Part shown: positions 20,155-29,500 of the stretch, piece after piece
Numbering within the stretch: the stretch's first letter is position 1
How the letters are laid out: every line of letters starts with the position of its first letter
Origin: a bacterium
GTDB lineage: Bacteria > Pseudomonadota > Gammaproteobacteria > Pseudomonadales > Moraxellaceae
DNA length: 64,000 bases
Assembly (NCBI GenBank): GCA_029945725.1
Contig: JAQSDB010000002.1
Coordinates: 372,001 to 436,000, forward strand
Reading direction: 5' to 3'
Notes under the pieces: generated by a model
The model's database searches: none
What the model saw: only the letters and a program-made list of their open reading frames with translations
What the model was told of the DNA's origin: nothing
Program-made: the position numbers and the translations under genes

Positions 20155-20646
20155 ATGCGCGCACAACAATTTGCTGTTCTTGGTCTTCTTCTGTTGCCTT
20201 TGCTCAGTGCGGCGGCCCATGCCAAGCCCGAGCTACAGATGAATATGGTGGCGGAAAAGGAAGTGACCGTTACCGAGGCCGGGAAGAAGATCGTCAAGCG
20301 GGTTTCTGCCCAGTCATCGGCTCCAGGGGATGTGGTGATCTACACCCTGAGCTACAAGAATGTCGGTGATGAAAAAGCCACGGCAGTGAATGTGGATAAC
20401 CCTTTGCCAGCCGGCATGAAGTACCTGGCAGACTCTGCCAGCGGCGCCAATACACAGATCAGTTTCTCGGTTGACGGCGGCAAGACCTTTGCCAGGCCAG
20501 AGCAGCTGATGGTGGAAAAAGTTAAGGCTGGCAAGAAGGAAAAGATCAAGGCCGATGTGGCGGATTACACCACGATCCGCTGGGTGATTGGTGAAGTGCT
20601 GCCCGGCCAGGCCGGGCAACTGGGATTCCGTTCCGTTGTTCAGTAA
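20155..20646 (+). CDS. Secreted DUF11 repeat-domain protein (single domain)
   Basis: A 163-residue exported protein. A signal peptide covers residues 1-23 (MRAQQFAVL to AAAHA), then a single DUF11-like, Ig-fold domain. The domain shows the usual pattern: APGDVVIYTLSYKNVG, then a PLPAGMKYL block, and a C-terminal GEVLPGQAGQLGFRSVVQ strand. I chose ATG 20155 because it starts the signal peptide and has GAGG upstream; the longer frame from 20089 has an unrelated N-terminus. The C-terminal strand resembles that of the next two secreted proteins. Function is unknown; it could be a subunit or a periplasmic partner of a surface structure. Confidence 0.82.
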   Translation: MRAQQFAVLGLLLLPLLSAAAHAKPELQMNMVAEKEVTVTEAGKKIVKRVSAQSSAPGDVVIYTLSYKNVGDEKATAVNVDNPLPAGMKYLADSASGANTQISFSVDGGKTFARPEQLMVEKVKAGKKEKIKADVADYTTIRWVIGEVLPGQAGQLGFRSVVQ

Positions 20647-20982
20647 ACGGGGCAATAAAAACAAGCAAAAACCGCAATAAGCGGGTGCTGCAACAGGTGG
20701 TGCCGGGCGATCGCAAGGCAAACCACCGGCTGAAGAAGTTCGGAGTTCTGCTGTGCATCCAGGATGGATATGGTTTTCGACAAGAGTTCGCTCTTGCCGC
20801 GGGATTTTTTGCGCCGTTGAAAGCGCCCCGATAAACCGGATGTGGTCTTGGCCTTCGTGCGTTGAAGGCCGGTGCTGAATGTTGTTTTGAAAATCCTGAC
20901 AGGCTGAACTGGTAGAAGAGGGTATGTCGCCCATCACCACGAGGCCTGTTTGTAAAAACTACCTGATACAGGGGACGCCAAA
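20647..20982 (+). promoter_or_regulatory. 336-bp gap in the surface cluster with a strong RNA-like hairpin
   Basis: No open frame here has protein-like features. A hairpin GGTGGTGCC (20696-20704) pairs with GGC-AA-ACCACC (20717-20727), with a two-base bulge and a 12-nt loop containing GCGATCGC. A smaller CCGC/GCGG hairpin lies before it at about 20672-20684. This may be a structured leader or a second promoter region for the gene at 20983. A short palindrome CCTGATACAGG lies just before the ribosome site AGGGGA. Confidence 0.4.
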
Positions 20983-22230
20983 ATGCTGAAGATACTGAAA
21001 CGCCCGGGAGTCAGTCCGCTGACCGCGGCCCTCTTCGCCGCAGGCGCCCTGACCGGCGCTAGCCAGGTCTGGGCTACTACTACGGCTGCAACTTCCACCG
21101 TCCGTAACATCGTGACCGTGGACTACAAAAACTCCGCCGGTACGGCACAGACTCCGCTGACCGCAGCGGTGGATGTCACCGTCAATCTGGTCAAGGCTGC
21201 CGCAACGCTGAGCGCGCCCGTCGACATCACGACCGATCCTGCAACAGCAGCGGTTTACAGCTACACCATCACCAATGGTGCCAATGGTCTTTCCACCTAC
21301 ACACCGTCCACCAGCATTACGGCGCAAGCCAATATCGCAGGTTCCACGGTATCAACACCGGCAGCCATCGTGCTGGGTGCGACCACCGTGACCACCGGCG
21401 TCACGATTGCTGCTGCCGGCACGACGGCTATTACCGTGCCGCGCGACAACCTCGCTGATACGTCTGTTAACGGTATTGCGGCCGGTGACACCGTGGTTAT
21501 CGGTGGCGCCGTTTACACCGTGTCGGCGGTTTCCGATGTGCAGGTTCCGGCTTCGCCTTCCACGCTCGTGACCACCACCATTACCCTGAACGGTAACGGT
21601 ACGTTGCAGGCGGTGACGGCAGGTACGCTGATTGCCGAGCGCAAGACCTTCACCGTGAGCGTGACGCCAGGCACGATGACGTCGACTCTGGACGCCACCG
21701 TTGATGTGACGCTCTCGGTAACCGATGGCACCAATGTGTCTACGGACTCCTCGACCACCACGGTAGCCGCGGTTGGCTTGACAGTGACCAAGCTCGTGCG
21801 CAACACCAACTATGCCGCTGGTGTGGGCGGCAATACGGCGGGTACCGGCTCAACCACCTACAACTCCGTTGTTTATTACACCGGTGGCGTGACAGGTAAT
21901 CCGGGTGAAGTGCTGGAATACCTGATTGTGGTCAGCAAGGGCTCCAGTGCCAGCATTGCGAAGTTTGTGAAAGTCAGTGATCCCATCCCGGTATTTACGC
22001 TGTATCAGGCCGGTACCCTGTTTGTGGATACCACGGGTGTGGGCACGAGCTTCACGGCAGCGACCGATGCAGCCGATGCGGATGCCGGTGAAACCGATGG
22101 CGCTACCTCGGTCTACTTCTACCCGGGTGCGGGTCGCGGTGGCGCAGCTGGCGGGTTTGGTGGTGGCACGGGCGGCAGCATGGCCACGAGCACAACCAGC
22201 CTGATGAAGTTCCAGGTCAAGATCCAGTAA
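20983..22230 (+). CDS. Secreted beta-rich surface protein, DUF11-related (candidate structural subunit A)
   Basis: A 415-residue exported protein with a signal peptide ending near residue 31 (SQVWA). The mature chain is rich in Thr, Val, Ala and Gly and has no Cys. It opens with the STVRNIVTVDYKNS strand typical of DUF11-related surface proteins. It contains the motif GDTVVIGGAVYTVSAV at about residue 168, then VTKLVRN and GEVLEYLIVVSKG near residues 265-320, ending in a Gly-rich stretch and MKFQVKIQ. The next gene shares the same order of motifs, so the two are paralogues. No function is known; subunit of a surface layer or fibre is my inference. Confidence 0.8.
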   Translation: MLKILKRPGVSPLTAALFAAGALTGASQVWATTTAATSTVRNIVTVDYKNSAGTAQTPLTAAVDVTVNLVKAAATLSAPVDITTDPATAAVYSYTITNGANGLSTYTPSTSITAQANIAGSTVSTPAAIVLGATTVTTGVTIAAAGTTAITVPRDNLADTSVNGIAAGDTVVIGGAVYTVSAVSDVQVPASPSTLVTTTITLNGNGTLQAVTAGTLIAERKTFTVSVTPGTMTSTLDATVDVTLSVTDGTNVSTDSSTTTVAAVGLTVTKLVRNTNYAAGVGGNTAGTGSTTYNSVVYYTGGVTGNPGEVLEYLIVVSKGSSASIAKFVKVSDPIPVFTLYQAGTLFVDTTGVGTSFTAATDAADADAGETDGATSVYFYPGAGRGGAAGGFGGGTGGSMATSTTSLMKFQVKIQ

Positions 22231-22243
22231 TAGCCAATGACAT

Positions 22244-22265
22244 GAGGGCAGGGACGCCCTCTTTT
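22244..22265 (+). terminator. Hairpin between the two candidate subunit genes
   Basis: GAGGGC (22244-22249) pairs with GCCCTC (22256-22261), followed by TTTT. It sits inside an apparent operon, so it may be a leaky terminator that sets relative expression of the genes on either side. Confidence 0.55.
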
Positions 22266-22300
22266 GTCACGGGTCCGGATAACCCCTTAAGAGAATAATC

Positions 22301-23521
22301 ATGAAAAAATCAAATGCTCTCGTGCAGGGTCTGGGAACGCTTGCGCTGGTTTCCGGTCTTTTTGCAGCCAATCAGGCCCTTGCCAATACGGCCGGCGGCG
22401 CCACCATTCACAACTATGCCACCCTGACCTATGGTGGCGGCGGTTCCATCAAGGCTGCCGTCAACGTTGGCGTACAGACGGTTGCGGCCGCGCCTGTCGT
22501 GGTGAAGTCCACGGCGGATCAGACGGTCCCTTCCTACGGTTCGGCTAACTACACCTTTACCGTGGCCAGCACCTCTAATGGTTCGGATTCCTTCGCGCTG
22601 GCACTGCTTGCCGCTGATGTGAACACCGCCGGCGCTCCTGGCGTCAGCTTTTTGCTCAATGGCAATCCGGTCAGCACGCTGGTGCTCGGTGGCTCGGTCA
22701 CCAGCCAGCCTTCCGGTGCCGGTGTCATTTATATTCCGGCCGGATCGGAAGCCAACCTGTCGGTTAACTCCGTGATCAAGGTCGGCAGCAATCTTTACAC
22801 CATCGCCGCCGTGACGCCGGGAACCCCGGCTTCAACCAATACCAGCACCGGTGTGCATACGCCGGAAGTGGCCAGCAGCCTGACCCTGACGCCGGTTGGC
22901 GCGGCTCCTGCCATTACCGCAGGCTCCGTGGTTGCCGGTGTGCAGATCGGTCAGCAGGTCACGCTGACCCAGCATGTGGTGGCCAGTGCTCCGGTTACGG
23001 TTAGCAGTGCGGCGACCCATACCGTCAGCTTCACCGCGACTTCTGCCGCGACTGACCTGACCGGCTCTGCCGTGGTTTACAGCTCCGCCTCCAGCGGCAC
23101 CAACACGATCACCACGGTGATTGTGGCCAACACCACGCTCAGCAAGTTTGTGCGCAATGTGACCCGGCTTGCCGGCAACAGTGCGGCTACCGGTGCGGTT
23201 GTCTGCAACGGCGCGGCTACCTACTACGCCGCTGGTGTGGTGTCCAAGCCGACCGAAGTGCTGGAATACTGCCTGAAAGCTTCTGTGGCTACGGGGCAGC
23301 CGCTCCTGACCGCTGCCAACCTGCAGGATGATGTGCCGGCCTATACCGCCTATGTGGCCGGGACGACCACGCTGAATGGTTCGGCCGTGACGGAAGCCAC
23401 GCCCGGCACCTTGCCCCTGAGTGGCTCGGGTCTGCTGGTCAAGAGCCCGGGTGCGGTCACTGCCGGCGACATTCTGCCGGGTGAAACGGCCACGGTGATC
23501 TTCCAGGTTACCGTGCAGTAA
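22301..23521 (+). CDS. Secreted beta-rich surface protein, DUF11-related (candidate structural subunit B)
   Basis: A 406-residue exported protein. The signal peptide runs to about residue 29 (NQALA), then TAGGATIHNYATLTYGGGG, matching the N-terminal strand pattern of the neighbouring cluster proteins. It repeats the layout of the preceding gene: NSVIKVGSNLYTIAAV, TTLSKFVRNVTR, KPTEVLEYCLKAS, then a PAYTAYVAGTTTLNG block and the end GDILPGETATVIFQVTVQ. It has two Cys residues (in VVCNGAA and LEYCLK) that could form a disulfide. It is a paralogue of subunit A and lies 30 bp before the giant gene. Function is inferred only from context. Confidence 0.8.
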   Translation: MKKSNALVQGLGTLALVSGLFAANQALANTAGGATIHNYATLTYGGGGSIKAAVNVGVQTVAAAPVVVKSTADQTVPSYGSANYTFTVASTSNGSDSFALALLAADVNTAGAPGVSFLLNGNPVSTLVLGGSVTSQPSGAGVIYIPAGSEANLSVNSVIKVGSNLYTIAAVTPGTPASTNTSTGVHTPEVASSLTLTPVGAAPAITAGSVVAGVQIGQQVTLTQHVVASAPVTVSSAATHTVSFTATSAATDLTGSAVVYSSASSGTNTITTVIVANTTLSKFVRNVTRLAGNSAATGAVVCNGAATYYAAGVVSKPTEVLEYCLKASVATGQPLLTAANLQDDVPAYTAYVAGTTTLNGSAVTEATPGTLPLSGSGLLVKSPGAVTAGDILPGETATVIFQVTVQ

Positions 23522-23550
23522 GCCCTCGTCAATTCCGGAATAAAGCCACC

Positions 23551-26500
23551 ATGATGGTGTGCAAGGAAAAAAGGCTGGCGGGAGTCTTCCGCAGCGTGTG
23601 CTTTGCACTCGCTGCCGGAGCCTCCTTGCCGGCCTTTGCCATTGCGCCCGGCTCCTCGATTGTCAACACCGCCCGCCTGGTGACGCCCACCCAGAACGTG
23701 ACGGCGACCGTGTCGGTGCATGTGGCTTCCGGCATCAGCTTGCTCAAATACGCGCAGACGCCATCCGCCACGGCGGTGGCTACGCCGCTTTATCCCGTTG
23801 TGTGTCAGGCCCAGAGCCTGAGCCAGCCCGCCTTCCAGAGCCATGTGACCGGCAATCTGGTGCCCTTGCCTTCCACGTATCTGCTTGATCACGGCACGGT
23901 CGAGTATCAGGTGGGCGAACCGGTGTTTGTGCAGGTCAGCGATGCCTCGCGCAATCTCAATCCGGCCGCGCTGGATACGCTGAGCATTGTGGTCAGCAAT
24001 GGTCGTGGTGATAACGAAACCCTCACCCTGACAGAAACCAGTGTGAACTCCGGTGAGTTTTCCGGTTTTATCAACACCACCTCCCAGCCTTCGGTCAGTG
24101 GCGATTGCCAGCTCAACGAACAAAAAAATGATCAGGTGCGTGCCACCTACGCTGATGCCGAAATGGCAACGGCCACGCTGCTTGATCCTTACGGTGTCGT
24201 GTTTGATTCCACCAGCAATACGACGCTGGATGGTGTGCGTGTGCGTCTTGTCAACGCCGATGGTTCTGCCGCAGTGGTGCTCGGTGATGGCGGCGAAGCC
24301 TATCCGAATGAAATCATCACCGGGCAGCCGGTTGTTACCGGCACACTGACGTATAACTTTGGTCCCGGTGAATTCCGCTTCCCACTGATTGCTCCCGGTA
24401 CCTACCGTCTTGAAGTGGATCAATTGCCCGCAGGTTACGCAGCTCCCACGATTCTCAACGACGCATTTTTTGCTTCCGGTCCTTACCATGTTTCCGGCGC
24501 CGGCTCGCGTCAGGGAAATTTCGATGTTGTTGCCGGCCCACCGGCACGCATTGATATTCCGCTGGACTCTTCAGCGACAGGATTGTTTGTGGTTAAAACG
24601 CCGGGGGTAACACTCGCCGCTGTTGGCGATTTCGTGCCTTACACCGTGCAGGTCACCAATACCCAGCCGGCGTCGACGTTTACCAGTGTGCATTTGCATG
24701 ATCGTTTACCGGCCGGGTTCCGTTACAAGCCGGGCACGCTGAAACTGAATGGCGTTACCGTGCCGGATCCCGCGCTCAGTGGCGACGGCCTTGATCTGGA
24801 TGTCACCCTGGGCAATCTGGCCGCCAGTGCCAGCGCCCGCATTACCTACATTACCGAAGTCACAGCGGCGACACGCCCCGGTGACGCGGTGAATCTGGCG
24901 CAGGCCTACAGCGGCACGGCCCGCTCCAATGCGGCGCGCGCCACCATCGCCATCCGTGAAGACCTGATGCGCTCGCGTGCGCTGCTCGCCGGACGCGTGT
25001 TGTCCACCGACAGTTGCGATGCTGCCGACATGGCCAGGGCAAAACCGGTACAGAGTGCGCGCATTTACATGGAAAACGGCCGCTATGTGATTACCGATAT
25101 CCGTGGCCGCTGGCACTTTGACGATGTTCGCCCCGGCACGCATGTGGTGCAGCTCGATAAAAACGGTCTGCCCGCCAATAGCGAGATCCTTGCCTGCGAG
25201 CGTAATACCCGTGCCGCCGGTAATGCGCAGTCGCAGTTCGTGGATGTGCAGGGCGGTACGCTCTGGCAGGCGGATTTTTATATCCGCAAGAACAAGCCGC
25301 TGCATTATGTGATGGCAGAGCAGCAGGAAAAGGTCTCCCTGCGCCTGTCCAGCGAGGCTACCAGCCACGGCCTGCGCTTCACCCTGAAAGTGAATAACAG
25401 CACCGCTGATCTGGGCAGCACCCGACTGCAACTGGAATTACCCGCCGCCCTGCATTATGTGTCCGGCTCTTTCAGCGTGAATGGCGTTGCCCGTGCCGAT
25501 CAGGACGGTTTCGTGTCGCTCGAGAAGCTGCCGGCAACAGCGGATGTTTTCGAACGCCAGATCGCGCTGGGCGACATGGTGAAGAGCAGCAGCGGCAATG
25601 CGATCAGCTGGGACATGACGCTCGATCCGCAGGCCCGTGTCGGCAATCATTATGTGCGTGCGGTAGTAAAGGCGACCGTGAATGGCCAGCCGCTGGAGCT
25701 GTCTGTTGTGGAGAATGAAGTCAGTGTGGTGCTGCCGGAAAAGCTCGGCCGCGTCATTATTTTCCGTCCGCACTTTGGCAGTTTCTCGACCACCATGACA
25801 GCCGCCGACCAGAAGTGGCTGGATGATATTGCCGACGATCTGGCCGATGCCGGTGATATCCGTCTGGATGTGGTCGGCCATACCGACAATGTGCGCGTGG
25901 TGCCGCGTGCCGGCCGTGCTATCAATGACAATATTGCCTTGTCGGCGGCACGGGCGAAGTCAGTGGCGGATTATCTGCGCAGCAAGCTGGATCTGCCGGC
26001 GGACCGTATTGTTGCGAGCGGGAAAGGCCCTGACGAACCCATGGTTGACAACAAGACCGCCAAGGGGCGCGATACCAATCGCCGCGTCGAGCTCAAGGTC
26101 TATGCCGTTGCCAAAACAGAAGCACCCCGTATTGAAATAAAAAGCGCTGACTCCGGCGAGAAAAGCGCGGAGTGGACGCACTGGTCGGTGGCAGACGAAT
26201 CCGGCGATTCTGCCGGCGAGGCGGATGCTGACAAAACGGCCGCCGCCAGCGGCCAGAGTGAGGCCGCAACGGCTGACACCGGCAGCGCCGAGACGGATGC
26301 AGAAGAGCCGGTTGATGCCGGCATGGGCCTGCTCTCGCATCATGACGGTGATGTGGTCGCCAACCGTATCCAGGCACTGCGTGTGCGCGTGGATTCGCGG
26401 TTGACGGCGGACATCCTGCTCGATGGCAATCCGATTCCGAATGATCGCCTTGGTTTCAAAAAGAATGAAGGCAAGACCTCGCTGATGAGCTTTATCGGTG

Positions 26501-29500
26501 TTGATCTGGGCGAGCCGGGCGTGCACGCGATTACCATTCAGGGAAAAGATGCTTTCGGCAATCTGCGCATGAACCAGACCATCAAGGTGACCGTGGCCGG
26601 CGAGATTACCCGGCTGCGCGTTGCGGCCGGCCAGGAAAACGTGTCCGATGGCCGCACGCCGGTGCAGCTCAAGGTTGAACTGATTGACGGTTCGGGGCAG
26701 GTGGTTCCGGCCGCCGTTGATTTGCGTCTGGTGAGCGGCGAGTTGCGGCCACTGGTGACAGGCGATGCGCAGCGCACGATCTCTGAAAGCAGCGGCAAGG
26801 TGCCGGTGAGTGCCGATGGCATGGTGCATTTTGCCCCGGTCACCCGCTCCGGCCTCTACACCATCGAGCTTGCCTACGGAAACATCCTGGAAAAAATTCC
26901 CGTGTACGTGCGCCCGGAAAAGCGCGACTGGATTCTGGTCGGTCTCGCGGAAGGCTCGGTGATGGAAAAGCAGCTTGCCGGCAATATGCAGAGTGCAGCT
27001 GCCGCCGGTTCCAGTGATGATCTCTGGCAGGATGGCCGTGTCGCTTTCTTTGCCAAGGGCCAGGTGCGTGGTGACTGGCTGCTGACGATGGCCTATGACA
27101 GCCACAAGGAAGGCACGAATGCCTTTGGTGGTGTCATCAACCCCACGCAGTACTACACCCTTTATGCCGATGCCAGCGATCCGCGCTACGACGCCGCCAG
27201 CAAGAAAAGACTGTATCTGCGTATCGAAAAAGATGCTTTTTATGCGCTCTTTGGTGATCTTGATGCCGGCATGACCGTCACCGAACTGGGCCGCTACAAC
27301 CGCAGCCTGACCGGCTTCAAGTCCGAGTATCACGACAAGCATTTTGACGTGAACGTGTTTGCGGCGGACACCAGCCAGGGCTATATCCGTGACGAGCAGC
27401 GCGGTAACGGGACGTCGGGGCTCTACAAGCTGCGCAGTAACGGGATTCTTGCCGGCTCCGACAAGATCCGTATCGAAACGCGTGATCGCTACAAGTCTGA
27501 AATCATTCTGCAGTCGCAGCAGCTGGCCCGTTATGGCGACTACAGCATTGATTACGATCGCGGCGAGATTTTCTTCAAGACTCCCATCGCCAGCCAGGAC
27601 GAAAACTTCAATCCGATCTGGATTGTGGCTGAATATGAAGTGCCGGTCTCCGGTGGTGCTGCGCTCAATGCCGGTGGCCGTGCTGCCGTGAAACTGCAGG
27701 ATGGCCGCGCTGTTATCGGCGTAACAGCGGTGCAGCAGAATGCCGGTATCAACAAGAGCGACCTGCGGGGCCTTGATGCCGAATACCGTATTGATCTTGC
27801 CAATCTCATCCGCGCCGAAGTGGCCTCTTCATCGACGACCAGTATCACCAGCGGTGCGGTGTCCGGCAACGCCTCGCTGCTGGAGTGGAAGCGTGACAGC
27901 CAGAAGATAAAGAGCCGGGTGTATTACCGCGAGACGGACGCGGGTTTCGGTCTCGGGCAGCAGAACGCCAGTGAGGGCGGCATGCGCAAGATGGGCGCGG
28001 AAGGCCGTTACCAGTTGCGCCATGATCTTTTCGTCACCGCCGATGTGTTCCAGCAGGAAATGCTGAACACCGGTTCGCATCGTGAAATCGCCGATGTGCG
28101 CAGTGAATATCTGCATGATGCGTACTCGATCAGTGCCGGCCTGCGTCATGCCCAGGAAAACATCATTTCCCCGAGCACCCGTACGGATACCTCAGCGGAT
28201 CAGCTGACACTGGGTGGCCGCTACAACATCAACCGTGAACTCAAGCTGCGTGCCAATGCGGAAATCGGTCTGGCCGGCCAGAGTACGGCGCAAAGCTTTC
28301 CGGATCGCCTGCTGGTGGGCGCGGATTACCAGTTGCTGCGCAATCTGCAGCTGACCGGTGAAGAAGAGTGGGCGTTCAGCGACAGCCGCAGTACGCAGAG
28401 CACGCGCGCCGGTGTGAAATACCAGCCCTGGAAAGGGGCCAGCTTCAACACCAGTGTTGATCGTCAAACCAGTGAATCCGGCGAACGCCTGCGCTCCGGC
28501 CTCGGTCTTGGCCAGCGTCTGGTACTGAGCCCTGAGTGGAATGTGGATCTGGGTTATGACCGCGCCGACACCCTGAAAGACAATCAGGCTCCGGCCTTCA
28601 ATCCCGCCCAGCCACCGGTGTTTGGCGCGGCAACCACAAGCGATTTCTGGGCCGCCTACACCGGTGCCAATTATCAGCGTGGTGATTTCAAGGGCGTGGG
28701 CCGTATCGAGCGTCGTGAAGCCAGCGACAGCGCGCAGTGGAATGTAGTGGGCGGCGCCTATCGTGAACTGAATGATGAAATGGCGCTTGCCGCAGGTCTT
28801 ACGGTGACGCTGGCCGAAACGCAGGCTGGCGCGATTGATGATCGCAGCCTGCTGCGTGGTTCACTGGCCTGGCGTCAGGACCCGCAGCGCTGGATGCTGC
28901 TGGAGCAGCTGGATTACGGTTTTGATCGTCACGCTTCTGCCATCAGCAATGCGATTGAAGGTCACCGCCTGGTGAATAACCTGAATGCCAGCAAACGCTG
29001 GGATGCTGACCAGCTCAGTGTGCAGTACGGTGCCAAGTTTGTGTTTGCCACCATCGACAGTTCCCGCGTCAATGGCTACACCGATCTCATGGGGCTGGAG
29101 TGGCGTCACAACATCACCGAGCGCTGGGACGTTGGTGTGCGCAGCAGTGCGCTGCACTCATGGGGCCCGGCCGTGATGGATTATTCCTACGGCATTTCCG
29201 TGGGTGTGACACCGATGCGCAATGCCTGGGTCAGCCTTGGCTACAACTTTGAAGGCGTCAATGATGGCGATTTCACGGGCGCCGAATACAGTGCCAAGGG
29301 TGTGTACCTGAAAATGCGCCTGAAGGTGGATCAGGACAGCCTGCAGCAGATATGGAATGACAGTCGCGGCGTTTTCGGTGGCGGCAGTGCCGCATCGGCC
29401 GCGCATGAGCCGGTTCATGCCGAACCCGTCGACAATACAACGGCGGATCTGAATGTTCTGGCCGCACCGGCCTCCGTCAGTGAGGCAGGCACGAGCGGTG

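Noticed and set aside
20700-20730. GGCAAACC in the leader resembles part of the c-di-GMP-I (GEMM) riboswitch
   Set aside because: Only a short match; the second conserved segment (ACGCAAAGCC and following) and the expected stems are missing. The hairpin found here uses these bases differently.
25960-27342. Long open frame on the minus strand inside the giant surface gene
   Set aside because: It mirrors the codon pattern of the plus-strand gene, is rich in His, Gln and Arg, has no family features and no ribosome site.
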